Part shown: positions 9,589 to 17,768 of the stretch, piece after piece
How the letters are laid out: every line of letters starts with the position of its first letter
Position numbering within the stretch: position 1 is the stretch's first letter
From: Fontibacillus phaseoli
Lineage (GTDB): Bacteria > Bacillota > Bacilli > Paenibacillales > Paenibacillaceae
Length of the DNA: 64,000 nt
Direction: 5' to 3'
Assembly (NCBI RefSeq): GCF_003337355.1
Contig: NZ_QPJW01000014.1
Coordinates: forward strand, 56,740 to 120,739
Position numbers and translations under genes: made by a program
The notes under the pieces: generated by a model
The model's input: the letters and a program-made list of their open reading frames with translations, nothing else
Database searches by the model: none
What the model was told of the DNA's origin: nothing

Positions 9589-10854
9589 ATGGGATTGTTT
9601 GATGATGATTTTTACTCCACCAAGGTGTCGAGACGGCAGCTTCGCAGAAGTCCGGACGGCAACCAGCGCTGGCAGGGAAACAAACGGAGGACCGGATGGT
9701 CCACGCTGCAGATTTCCCTGGTTTCTTCCATCCTGAGTGCGGTGGTCGCCGTACTGTTGTTCAACCTGATCACCGGACTTCCCTCAGCCTCCAATCAAGC
9801 CGGTGCGAACGGCAGTTCCTCGGCGGGTATGGGAGGCGATTCGTTCGACCGGATCAGTACGGCTGCGGCCAAGGTAGCCCCGGCCGTGGTGAGCATCCTG
9901 AACCACAGCGAACTGTCCGGCGAAGACCCGGAACAGGCAGCGCTGGGCTCAGGCGTAATTTACAAGAAAGACAAAGGCAAGGCTTACATCATCACCAATA
10001 CCCATGTCATTGCCGGTGCCGACAATTTGGAAGTAGTGACGAGCTACGGAGATTCGCGCAAAGCCAAGGTCGTCGGTCAGGACTCCATTAACGACATCGC
10101 GGTACTCGAAGTGGATGACAGGGGGATTAACACCGTCATCGACCTCGGCGATTCCAAGAAGCTTCGCCCCGGCGAGACGGTGATTGCGGTCGGCAATCCG
10201 CTCGGCTTGGGCGGAACGCTGACATCCGGCATCGTCAGTTATACGAGCCGGCTGATTCCGATTTCACTGAGTCAGGACGGTGTTTATGACTGGGAGCAGG
10301 AAGTCATCCAGACGGACGCGGCCATTAATGAAGGCAACAGCGGCGGGGCACTGGCCGATCTGAACGGAAGGTTGATCGGCATCAATACGATGAAGATCGC
10401 CGATACCGGAGTCGAAGGACTCGGATTCGCGATACCGGTCAATGAGGTCATGAAGACGGTAGACGATCTGATGCTGTACGGCAAAGTCGTTCGCCCGTAT
10501 CTCGGCGTATACTCGTTTGACTTGAATAATCCGTATGCTGCTATGAGTGATGAGCAGCAGAAGGATCTGAATTTGCCGAGCCATGTCACCGAGGGCGTGA
10601 TCGTGCTTGAAGCGCATGGCCCCGCGAAGGATGCAGGCCTGAAGCTGAACGACGTCATTACCCAGCTCGACAAACAGCCCATCGAATCGACGCTGGAGCT
10701 GCGGAGATATCTGTACGAGAACAAAAAGATCGGCGAAGACCTGGAGGTTACCTTCTATCGGAACGGCAAGCCGCAAAACGTAACCGTGAAGCTCTCCGAC
10801 AAGCCGTCCGAAGCGGAACTCGACGTCGAGTCCGAAGGGGCCGAAGGCAAATAA
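9589..10854 (+). CDS. htrA: HtrA/DegP-type membrane-anchored serine protease
   Basis: 421 residues, ATG 9589 after GGAGGGA. Cytoplasmic basic N-terminus, one transmembrane helix (about 45-65, STLQISLVSSILSAVVAVLLF), a trypsin-like domain with His near 139 (TNTHVIAGAD), Asp near 169 (DIAVLEV) and Ser near 251 (NEGNSGGALADL), then a C-terminal PDZ domain (GVIVLEAHGPAKDAGL). It degrades or refolds damaged exported proteins and is the usual last gene of the wal locus (YycK/HtrC). The 373-bp upstream gap 9216-9588 suggests its own promoter; no convincing sigma-A boxes were found there. Confidence 0.95.
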   Translation: MGLFDDDFYSTKVSRRQLRRSPDGNQRWQGNKRRTGWSTLQISLVSSILSAVVAVLLFNLITGLPSASNQAGANGSSSAGMGGDSFDRISTAAAKVAPAVVSILNHSELSGEDPEQAALGSGVIYKKDKGKAYIITNTHVIAGADNLEVVTSYGDSRKAKVVGQDSINDIAVLEVDDRGINTVIDLGDSKKLRPGETVIAVGNPLGLGGTLTSGIVSYTSRLIPISLSQDGVYDWEQEVIQTDAAINEGNSGGALADLNGRLIGINTMKIADTGVEGLGFAIPVNEVMKTVDDLMLYGKVVRPYLGVYSFDLNNPYAAMSDEQQKDLNLPSHVTEGVIVLEAHGPAKDAGLKLNDVITQLDKQPIESTLELRRYLYENKKIGEDLEVTFYRNGKPQNVTVKLSDKPSEAELDVESEGAEGK

Positions 10855-10910
10855 ACCGAGATTGTAGCTGAAAACAGTAGAAACGGTAGAAATAGAAGAT
10901 CAAAACAGGG

Positions 10911-10966
10911 ATCCCATTACATGAGCAGCCGTAGAACCTAGCGTCTGAGGTGTGGTGGGGTCCTTT
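10911..10966 (+). terminator. Probable intrinsic terminator after htrA
   Basis: Arms GGATCCCA (10911) and TGGGGTCC pair with one G-U, followed by TTTTTT. Lies 57 bp after the htrA stop. The loop is long (about 35 nt), so strength is uncertain. Confidence 0.55.
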
Positions 10967-11014
10967 TTTGCGGGTGGCTGACGGCTGGGCAGCTCAGCTC
11001 GGCTCGGTCGTCAG

Positions 11015-11203
11015 ATTAACTGGAAAACCTACAGCTAATTCAGCCTAAATAGAGCTTTAGAAACATTTAACTGGAATAACTCCAGTTAATTTTGTGCTCT
11101 ACGGCTGATTTGGTCAAAGATCCGGAAATTAGATGGAGGTTTTCCATCTAATCTTGAGAAAGGCAGGTAAATGGGTGAAATAACTGGAGGGAATCCAGTT
11201 ATT
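11015..11203. repeat. Cluster of four short hairpin repeats (AACTGGA-N5-TCCAGTT family)
   Basis: Four palindromes in 189 bp: an imperfect copy at 11015-11039; TTAACTGGA-ATAAC-TCCAGTTAA at 11067-11089; ATTAGATGGA-GGTTT-TCCATCTAAT at 11128-11152; and AATAACTGGA-GGGAA-TCCAGTTATT at 11179-11203. The three good copies have 9-10 bp arms and exactly 5-nt loops. The second and fourth share the arm; the third is a variant of it. They sit in the 650-bp gap between htrA and glpD, the rest of which (10967-11504) shows no gene. They look like a dispersed intergenic palindrome family. Confidence 0.8.
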
Positions 11204-11504
11204 TTTCTGCGTACCGGGGTAAGTAGAGGAAGGGTGGCTCGAAAGAAGCACAAACGCAAAGTTACATTAAGAAAGAAGGAGTTACATAGACCGCGGAAGT
11301 TGGCGTTGGAGTAGATAGTTGTTTGTGCGGGGCTTAACTAAATTGAGGTGTGCGTTTGGGCTCCGTGGCGCGGCGGAGTATTGTTACTTAGGTGCAGGCA
11401 GGACATTACTCGAACCCTATGTATATATTGCATAGTAAGCGCCTATCGGTGAAATGAGGAATATATGGCACTATGTACTTCTCCAGCAAAGGAGGTTGGG
11501 CGAA

Positions 11505-13361
11505 ATGAATTCTCCGTTTTCGGGCAAGGGCAGGGCGAGCATGCTACAACAGATGGCACAGGCGCCGCTGGATGTGCTGGTGATCGGCGGGGGAATTACG
11601 GGCGCCGGGATTTTGTTGGATGCGGCGGCGCGGGGCATGCGGGCCGGGCTGGTGGAGATGCAGGACTTCGCCGCCGGGACGTCGAGCCGGTCGACGAAGC
11701 TGGTGCATGGCGGGCTGCGATACTTGAAGCAGCTCGAGATTGGGGTGGTGGCGGAGGTCGGACGTGAGCGTGCGATCGTGTACGAGAACGGTCCGCATGT
11801 GACGACACCGGAATGGATGCTGCTGCCGATCTACAAGGGCGGCACGTTTGGCAGGCTCAGCACGGCGCTGGGCCTGCGGGTGTATGACCTGCTCGCCGGG
11901 GTGAAACGGGGCGAGCGGCGGTCGATGCTGTCGGCGGAAGCCGCGCTGGCGAAGGAGCCGCTGCTGCGCCGCGAGGGGCTGCTCGGCGGCGGCTACTATG
12001 TCGAGTACCGCACGGACGACGCGCGGCTCACGATTGAGGTGTTGAAGGCCGCCGTGGCCCAAGGGGCGCTGGCGGCCAATTACGCGAAGGCGGCCGAGTT
12101 CCGCTACGAGGACGGCCGGGTGGCCGGTGCAGCGGTGCGAGACCGGATCGGCGGCGGGACTTACGAGCTGCGGGCTCGGAAGGTCGTCAATGCCGCCGGA
12201 CCGTGGGTGGATGCGCTGCGCGAACTGGACGGGTCCAAGCAGGGCAAAATGCTGCAACTGACCAAGGGCGTGCACCTGGTGATCGACCAGGGGCGGTTTC
12301 CTTTGCGGCAGGCGGTGTATTTTGATACGCCGGACGGGCGGATGATTTTTGCTATTCCGCGGGAGGGCAAGACCTACGTCGGTACGACGGACACGGTGTA
12401 CCGGGGGGACATCGCCCATCCGCGCATGAATGCGGCGGATCGCCAGTATGTGATCGACGCGATCAACGGGATGTTCCCGGGGCTCCGGATCACGGCGGAG
12501 GACGTGGAGTCGAGCTGGGCGGGCGTTCGGCCTTTGATCTATGAGGAAGGGAAATCGCCGTCCGAGATTTCGCGCCGGGATGAGATCTGGCAGTCGGAAT
12601 CCGGCCTGATCACGATGGCAGGCGGCAAGCTGACGGGCTATCGCAAGATGGCCGAGACGGTCGTCGACCGGGTGGCCGCCCAGTTAGGGCGGGAGCACGG
12701 CCTGCGCTTCCATGCCTGTACTACGAAGCATCTGCCCGTTTCTGGTGGGCAGGTGGGGGGAGAAGACGATTTGTCCGGCTATGTTCGGAGCAAGAGCCTG
12801 GAAGCCGAAGGGCTGGGCGTTCCCCGGGAGCTGGGCGCGGCATGGGCAGACAAGTACGGGTCGAACGCGGGCCAGTTGATGGCAATCGCCGGAGAGATGC
12901 TGCGGACGGCGAGGGGGCTGGGAAGTGGTGCGGTGAAGGTGGAGCGGGAGGCAGAAGGGCGAAGCGGTTCCGATAATTCAGAGCAGGAAGAAGCGGGTCG
13001 GAGTGGTTTGGTGACAGAGGAGGCGGAAGTGAAAGCTGAAGCCGGAGTAGAGTCTTTTGTGAAAGGGGAGGCACGGCCTGTGGCCGGGTCTGATGCGCTG
13101 CCGCTAGAGGTGGCGGTTCCGCTGAAGTACGCTCTGGATGAGGAGATGGTGGTGACGCCGGGGGACTTTTTTATCCGAAGAACGGGTTGGTTGCTGTTTG
13201 ATATCGCATGGGCGCGCAGGTGGAAGGAGCCGGTGATTGCTTATATGGCGGGCTATTTCGGGTGGTCGGCGGAGGAGAAGGCACGTCATGCCGATGAACT
13301 GGAGCGGGCGCTGACGGAGGCGGTCGAGCCGGAGAGAGCTGGGCAACCGGGTGAAGGGTAG
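11505..13361 (+). CDS. glpD: Aerobic glycerol-3-phosphate dehydrogenase GlpD
   Basis: 618 residues from ATG 11505 (AAAGGAGG 12 nt upstream). FAD-binding Rossmann motif VIGGGITGAGILLDAAARG near residue 25, TSSRSTKLVHGGLRYL, GPWVDALR and the C-terminal GGKLTGYRKMAE of the DAO/GlpD family. It oxidises glycerol-3-phosphate to dihydroxyacetone phosphate at the membrane and feeds electrons to quinone. The usual length is about 555. The extra length is a Glu/Gly/Ser/Ala-rich low-complexity insert at about 470-532, between the DAO part and the C-terminal cap. No glpF or glpK is nearby and no clear antiterminator site was seen. Confidence 0.93.
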   Translation: MNSPFSGKGRASMLQQMAQAPLDVLVIGGGITGAGILLDAAARGMRAGLVEMQDFAAGTSSRSTKLVHGGLRYLKQLEIGVVAEVGRERAIVYENGPHVTTPEWMLLPIYKGGTFGRLSTALGLRVYDLLAGVKRGERRSMLSAEAALAKEPLLRREGLLGGGYYVEYRTDDARLTIEVLKAAVAQGALAANYAKAAEFRYEDGRVAGAAVRDRIGGGTYELRARKVVNAAGPWVDALRELDGSKQGKMLQLTKGVHLVIDQGRFPLRQAVYFDTPDGRMIFAIPREGKTYVGTTDTVYRGDIAHPRMNAADRQYVIDAINGMFPGLRITAEDVESSWAGVRPLIYEEGKSPSEISRRDEIWQSESGLITMAGGKLTGYRKMAETVVDRVAAQLGREHGLRFHACTTKHLPVSGGQVGGEDDLSGYVRSKSLEAEGLGVPRELGAAWADKYGSNAGQLMAIAGEMLRTARGLGSGAVKVEREAEGRSGSDNSEQEEAGRSGLVTEEAEVKAEAGVESFVKGEARPVAGSDALPLEVAVPLKYALDEEMVVTPGDFFIRRTGWLLFDIAWARRWKEPVIAYMAGYFGWSAEEKARHADELERALTEAVEPERAGQPGEG

Positions 13362-13558
13362 GCGAACGGTAGCTTGGAAGGTTGATTGGGGCGGTAAGCG
13401 ATAGCGGGTACAATGGTAAGGAATGGCGAGGAGGGGCAGATTGTTTGGTTATAAGTGATCTGTGCGGTTCCTTTTTGGGGCGGAGTATGGTAGAACAGAT
13501 AAGGGACAACCTGTTAAGAGCGCGCCGCGGGAGCGGTAGAGAAAGGATGCTTTGAATT

Positions 13559-13726
13559 ATGTATGTAGTTTGTAAAGACCACGTGGAACTGGCGATCGAC
13601 ATGTTCGTGGACGAGTTTGAGGATGCCCCGGACGTCGTCGATTTGGAACACACGAAGTTCATCGACTGGGAACCGCCGGTGAAATGCGAGCAATGCGATC
13701 ATGAGGCGAGATTTTTGATCGTGTAG
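13559..13726 (+). CDS. CxxH/CxxC small protein (BA_5709-type family)
   Basis: 55 residues, too short for default ORF calling. Begins MYVVCKDHVELAIDMFVDEF and ends with CEQC, giving the paired CxxH and CxxC metal-binding motif of a small conserved Bacillota family that is usually encoded beside rlmH, as here. AAAGG lies about 12 nt upstream. Function unknown; probably binds zinc. Confidence 0.9.
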   Translation: MYVVCKDHVELAIDMFVDEFEDAPDVVDLEHTKFIDWEPPVKCEQCDHEARFLIV

Positions 13727-13965
13727 CTGTCAGATTTGGGTGGGGTCCGGGCTGTTTTGGCGGCCAGGTTGAGGAGCTCGGATAAAAGAGTATCTGGAAG
13801 GCGGTTTTCTCAAGTTGCGCGGGAGCGGGAGAAAGCTGCCTTTTTGCTTGGTAGCGGGGGATGGTGGGACAATGCGTCGGCCTCCACAGGATACATGGTA
13901 GTTGGTATGGAGAGCGTTGCTTATTCCAGGCGTTGAAGCTCGATTCAACTGGGGTTTAGAGTTTT

Positions 13966-14151
13966 TAACGGACACCAGCGCCGTTATTAGGCGTGAAATT
14001 TCACTTTTCTGATTGTAACGGACATAGGAGACGTTATTTAGGCAAAATAGAGGCTTGTGTCCCGTTTATAGGGCCAATAAGGTCTGCTGTGTCCGTTAAA
14101 TTTTATAATAGCCATTATTCGGCGAATAAGGTCTTGTATGTCCGTTAGAGT
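13966..14151. repeat. Array of TAACGGACA-type intergenic repeats in mirrored orientation
   Basis: Two copies read forward (TAACGGACACCAGCGCCGTT at 13966 and TAACGGACATAGGAGACGTT at 14015). Two more read in reverse complement (GTCTGCTGTGTCCGTTA ending near 14098 and GTCTTGTATGTCCGTTA ending near 14147), and a partial unit lies between them. Units can fold using AACGG/CCGTT arms. The array occupies the 555-bp gap 13727-14281, which has no supported gene. A dispersed repeat family distinct from that at 11015-11203. Confidence 0.7.
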
Positions 14152-14281
14152 CATTGAGTTGGCTCGGCGTTGCTTGTCGGGGAACAAATAGTCTGAGAGA
14201 CGTCTGCTGATTGTGGCTTTAGGCAAAAGGGGACCTGTCATAGTAGGCCTTGTAGATCAAAAATTAATGGAGGTCTCGGTA

Positions 14282-14761
14282 ATGTTTATTCAAATTATTG
14301 CGGTCGGCAAGTTGAAGGAGAAGTTTTTGGTGCAGGGCATTGCCGAGTATGCGAAGCGGCTGGGCCCGTATGTGAAGTTCCAAGTTCTCGAGGTTCCCGA
14401 CGAGAAGGCGCCGGAGACGATGAGTGAGGCGGAGGTATTGCAGGTGAAGGCGCGAGAGGGCGAGCGCATTCTGGGTTTGGTGAAGAGCGATGCGCATGTC
14501 ATCGCTCTGGAAGTGGGCGGCGAGCTGTGGAGCTCGGAGGAGCTCGCCGGTTGTTTGGACAGGCTCGGCACGTATGGGACGAGCCATGTCGTGTTTGTGA
14601 TCGGCGGGAGCCACGGGCTCGCCGATGCCGTGATCAGCCGCGCGCAGCAGCGGCTGTCTTTTGGGCGCATGACGCTGCCCCATCAGCTCATGCGGTTGGT
14701 GCTAGTGGAGCAGATTTATCGGGCGGTGAAGATTAATAGGGGGGAACCGTATCACAAATAG
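14282..14761 (+). CDS. rlmH: 23S rRNA pseudouridine(1915)-N3 methyltransferase RlmH
   Basis: 159 residues from ATG 14282, with GGAGGTC upstream. A SPOUT methyltransferase with [16 protein letters not shown], the SAM-binding knot [15 protein letters not shown] and the C-terminal [19 protein letters not shown] plus INRGEPYHK. It methylates the pseudouridine at position 1915 of 23S rRNA, using SAM on the assembled ribosome. The final 18 bp, coding EPYHK-stop, are the attachment site of the adjacent mobile element. As with SCC insertions into orfX, the protein sequence is left intact. Confidence 0.97.
   Translation: MFIQIIAVGKLKEKFLVQGIAEYAKRLGPYVKFQVLEVPDEKAPETMSEAEVLQVKAREGERILGLVKSDAHVIALEVGGELWSSEELAGCLDRLGTYGTSHVVFVIGGSHGLADAVISRAQQRLSFGRMTLPHQLMRLVLVEQIYRAVKINRGEPYHK
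14744..14761 (+). other. attL: left attachment site in rlmH
   Basis: GAACCGTATCACAAATAG, encoding E-P-Y-H-K-stop of RlmH. The right copy at 38290 differs at positions 12 (C/T) and 15 (A/G). Staphylococcal SCC att sites have the form GAAGCxTATCATAA(A/G)TGA, so site and frame match. Confidence 0.85.
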
Positions 14762-14771
14762 TGGTAAAGCA
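14759..14771 (+). repeat. Left terminal inverted repeat of the element
   Basis: TAGTGGTAAAGCA, starting in the rlmH stop codon. It is the exact reverse complement of TGCTTTACCACTA at 38264-38276 near the other end. Likely recombinase or directionality-factor binding sites. Confidence 0.75.
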
Positions 14772-15133
14772 GAAGATAGAGCTTACTCTGGATTTAGATC
14801 TATTTAATAAGTTCTTTAATCAAAGTTTATGACAATGGAAGGGGAGTTCTACTCCCCTCGTCTCCATTATGAAAATCCAGTAAGCATGAAAGCTAGGTTT
14901 TCATGTGTCTTCGAAGTGTTCAAATACCAAATGGTTCAAGTTCAAATCTTGTATCATGTTTGCCTGTGGTATTGTCAAATCCATAATTAAACGCATAAGT
15001 ATAACGACTTGTATAAGGTACAGATAGTTAGCTATAAATGGAGAAGTAAAGATTAAAATTATGGTTATACTGCGCAAAGAAGCACTCGTACAGCTTTTTA
15101 TCATTTAAAGGACGCTTGTAAGTTCTCTTTGAA
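14762..15133. other. Left-end non-coding segment with a perfect hairpin
   Basis: No supported gene. Contains AGGGGAGT-TCT-ACTCCCCT at 14840-14858, an 8-bp perfect hairpin without a T-tract. A minus-strand 67-codon opening (14901-15104) has no ribosome site and is not called. Confidence 0.5.
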
Positions 15134-15880
15134 TTAATACTTATCTTCTAATCTCTTTAATGCTCGTTCGTATGCTGATTTTCTTTCTGACTCCTCCCAA
15201 TCAAGCCGCTGAAGTATTCGTTGCCAATAAATGTTGCCTTGTAGCGCATATGATTTTGCAGTTTCTCTCCATAGGTATGCTTCTGCCTCCTCTAGTACAA
15301 TGTAAAATCTGCTTTGAATTTTAAAGTGGGGCATTCCTTCATCTTTTATCAAACTATAAATTGTTGCTGGGCTAGTTCTAAAATGTTTAGATGCTTCTTT
15401 TATGGTGAGTACTGTTCTTCCATAGTAGCTTTCTCTATCTTTTTTTGTATAATTCAAAATATCCTCTGAAAAAGTAGCTAATTCCTCTTTGATTAAGCTT
15501 CTAAAGATATCTTCAATCAACGGAGGTTCCTCCTTTTGTTTGTGGAAACTTTCAATTTGTGATTGCACTCTTGAAACATCCCAATCTTTATCAGGGTCGT
15601 GCCATCCCCGATTTTTAAAATTATCGATTGTATCCATTATTTCGATTTTATCGAAAATAATGCGAGATTTAACTTTACGATGAGGCATTGCTCTAGCGAA
15701 TGTTAGTTGCCGTAAGGTGTAAGTTCCAATCCCCGACATCGTGGAAACCTCAGTTATGGTCAAATAATTTTTTTGTGTTAGCTGAGGAGGTTTATGGAGG
15801 TCATTCATCATTTGTGATATTTCATTGTGAAATAAGGTTTTGAACAGATATTCGAATGGAATCGAGCGTTCTTTATCCAA
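15134..15880 (-). CDS. Protein with two excisionase-type helix-turn-helix domains
   Basis: 248 residues. Two MerR/excisionase (HTH_17-like) units: LTITEVSTMSGIGTYTLRQL near 42-85 and LTIKEASKHFRTSPATIYSL near 158-200. Each is followed by the wing MPHxKxxSR(I/F)(I/Y). The C-terminus is charged and helical. Two tethered winged HTHs suggest binding to paired DNA sites, as in recombination directionality factors or regulators; lying next to attL, an excisionase role is plausible but unproven. A decayed second copy of its 3' end is at about 21265-21330. Start ATG 15880 has a GGAG-like site (minus strand AAAGGAGAG) upstream. Confidence 0.75.
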   Translation of the reverse strand: MDKERSIPFEYLFKTLFHNEISQMMNDLHKPPQLTQKNYLTITEVSTMSGIGTYTLRQLTFARAMPHRKVKSRIIFDKIEIMDTIDNFKNRGWHDPDKDWDVSRVQSQIESFHKQKEEPPLIEDIFRSLIKEELATFSEDILNYTKKDRESYYGRTVLTIKEASKHFRTSPATIYSLIKDEGMPHFKIQSRFYIVLEEAEAYLWRETAKSYALQGNIYWQRILQRLDWEESERKSAYERALKRLEDKY

Positions 15881-16491
15881 TAGTTCACTCTCCTTTTATA
15901 CTTGATTCGACCCTAAAACTTTTTTTTCCTCCAAAAAATAGACTTTGAGGTAGGTGAATTGCTTATCTAAAAGTTATTAGTTGGATTATAAGATTGGCTA
16001 TTCTGACTTTAGTAATCCTTGAAAGTATAAGAAATTGATAAAAGAGGCATAAGAGATATTTGGAAAGTAGTAAGTCAGATTGAAGAATATTTCTGTGTAT
16101 CTTCACTGGAAAAGAACGAGGATTTTTATTGTTTTGAGACGCTTAGTAGACAAAACAGTTATACAGTAATATGCTTAAGATATTGAAATACCAATTTTGT
16201 GGCTGTGGGGCAGTACCACTCCTACTCCAATCGGTTTCTACGTACTTGGGAAGTAAAGGATGGTTTATTGGCATATTTATTGCTGGTTTATTATCTTCTA
16301 ACATTTCCAACATCATGAATGCCATAAGACCAACGTCAGAGGTGATTTGGATGGTTATAAACGTTGCTCCGATTATTATAGTATCCCTTGTCGTTTTCAT
16401 GGAGAAGGATTAAAGTAGGTCACTTTTGGATAGAAGGCGCAAGGGGTACATCCAATAACAAAATTAAACAATAGAATTAAGGAGTGGTAGA
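15881..16491. other. 611-bp gap without a supported gene
   Basis: AT-rich. Openings on both strands at 16143-16413 overlap each other and lack ribosome sites; the plus-strand one would encode a short hydrophobic peptide. Probably decayed sequence plus the promoter of the 15134-15880 gene. Confidence 0.5.
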
Positions 16492-16656
16492 ATGTTTCTT
16501 TGTGAATGTGGCGGAGTGCTCTTAGTTAAGAATATCTATGCTTATCCTTCTGGGTTAACCGCATTAGAGAAGCTTAATTATCAAAGAAACTGTACTGTGG
16601 AATGCGTTCAATGTGGGAAGAAAAAAGAGAATCAATCATTTGATTCAGAAGAATAA
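16492..16656 (+). CDS. Small zinc-ribbon-like protein
   Basis: 54 residues, MFLCECGGVLLVKN then NCTVECVQCGKKKEN. Four cysteines in C-x-C and C-x2-C spacing suggest a treble-clef or zinc ribbon. AAGGAGTGG lies 5 nt before ATG. Followed by a terminator, so monocistronic. A decayed paralogue with the same CAVDCVECGKTKENQ tail is at about 19980-20097. Function unknown. Confidence 0.7.
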   Translation: MFLCECGGVLLVKNIYAYPSGLTALEKLNYQRNCTVECVQCGKKKENQSFDSEE

Positions 16657-16698
16657 TATAATACGGATCTATTGTTTTGCTACATATTATATTTGATT

Positions 16699-16728
16699 AA
16701 GCTGACTTATCTAAAGTTGGCTTTTTTT
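16699..16728 (+). terminator. Terminator of the zinc-ribbon gene
   Basis: AAGCTGACTT-ATCTA-AAGTTGGCTT hairpin (10 bp, two G-U pairs) followed by TTTTT. The following stretch 16729-17299 holds no supported gene. Confidence 0.75.
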
Positions 16729-17299
16729 ATTGGCTCAGATCCATTTCTACTATCCTTAGTCATGATATGAACAGGTGGAATGGGTGTTTACCATAAATTA
16801 AATTTCATGATTAAAGGGACTATGGAGAAAAGGAAAACTTACTAAGAATAAAGCTGATTTATGATTATATTTTATTAAGCCATACCAAAAGGGGAATGAA
16901 TGTTCTTGACGTATTCAAAACACTCTGAAATGATGCATACGAGTTATATAGTTCGATGGAGATGATTTGGTTTTATTCAAGCAAAAACGCTTCTACGGCG
17001 TCCTCAGGTGTATTAAACGAGGTGATAATATATATCGTTGTCGCACAAGGAATAAAGTGGTATAATAATTTTAGAAAAGAAAAAGAGAGCTCCTCCCCGC
17101 CAAGTTTGGATGCTCTCTTCCTGATATGTTTTATGCGAGACAATTTTATCACATCTATTTGAATTGGACAAGACGCTCGTGTCTTTAGCCTGTTCTTAAG
17201 TGCATAAAAAAATCGCCATCGGGGGCTGTTCTATTTGCTTTCGGGTATAGGACAAGTCTTTCTTCTCTAATTTTCTGAAGAGAGAGGAGAAAACTATTC

Positions 17300-17464
17300 A
17301 TGGCAAATTTAAAACCGGGCTCTATAGCTCCTAAATCTGGCCAGTATCAAAATACTAAGACTGGCTTAGAAGTAACTGCTACCAAAGGAAATCCACTACC
17401 GCCTACACCTAAACCTAATCAAGGGTATAAGTTAGTAGATGCTACTAAACATAAAAAGGGGTAA
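17300..17464 (+). CDS. YjzC-like small protein
   Basis: 54 residues. MANLKPGSIAPKSGQYQNTK resembles the YjzC family start (phage- and plasmid-borne in Bacillales), with a Pro/Lys-rich tail NPLPPTPKPNQGYKLVDATK. AGAGGAG 9 nt upstream. Function unknown. Paired with the following 49-aa gene 13 bp downstream, and both end at one terminator. Confidence 0.75.
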   Translation: MANLKPGSIAPKSGQYQNTKTGLEVTATKGNPLPPTPKPNQGYKLVDATKHKKG

Positions 17465-17477
17465 AGGAGTGGTTCTT

Positions 17478-17627
17478 ATGGTGCTTGTTTGTAATTTTCC
17501 TCAGTCGAAACATGTAAGAACTCACTATAGGAAAAGTCATTGGGTTAAGGGGCATTTCCGTAAAGGGAGATGGATTCCAGCACATGCACGCTATGGATCA
17601 ACCATAGGAGAACATTGCAGATCATAA
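17478..17627 (+). CDS. Small His/Arg/Trp-rich basic protein
   Basis: 49 residues from ATG 17478 with AAAGGAGTGG upstream. Contains two imperfect repeats of a HW-VKGHFRKG-RW pattern (HYRKSHWVKGHFRKGRW), seen in small proteins of Bacillota mobile elements. Strongly basic, so nucleic-acid binding is possible. No assigned function. Confidence 0.65.
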   Translation: MVLVCNFPQSKHVRTHYRKSHWVKGHFRKGRWIPAHARYGSTIGEHCRS

Positions 17628-17634
17628 TATTAAT

Positions 17635-17662
17635 AGCGTCCGGAAATCCGGACGCTTTTTCT
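17635..17662 (+). terminator. Strong intrinsic terminator
   Basis: AGCGTCCGGA-AA-TCCGGACGCT, a perfect 10-bp stem followed by TTTT. Ends the YjzC-like/basic protein unit. Confidence 0.9.
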
Positions 17663-17768
17663 TATAAACAAGACTCTATATGTGTTATCACTTCCGTAAT
17701 TTTTTCTGATAGAAGGAATTATAAAAGAAGAACGATGTATGATTATATGTATTGGAAGGGTGGTTCTT

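Noticed and set aside
14901..15104. 67-codon minus-strand opening near attL
   Set aside because: No ribosome site, follows directly on the dual-HTH gene end, and shows no recognisable domain.
16143..16413. Overlapping openings on both strands, one encoding a hydrophobic peptide
   Set aside because: Neither has a ribosome binding site; AT-rich sequence readily gives such openings.
16956..17162. 68-codon plus-strand opening
   Set aside because: No ribosome site and no domain; the end covers a possible hairpin region.
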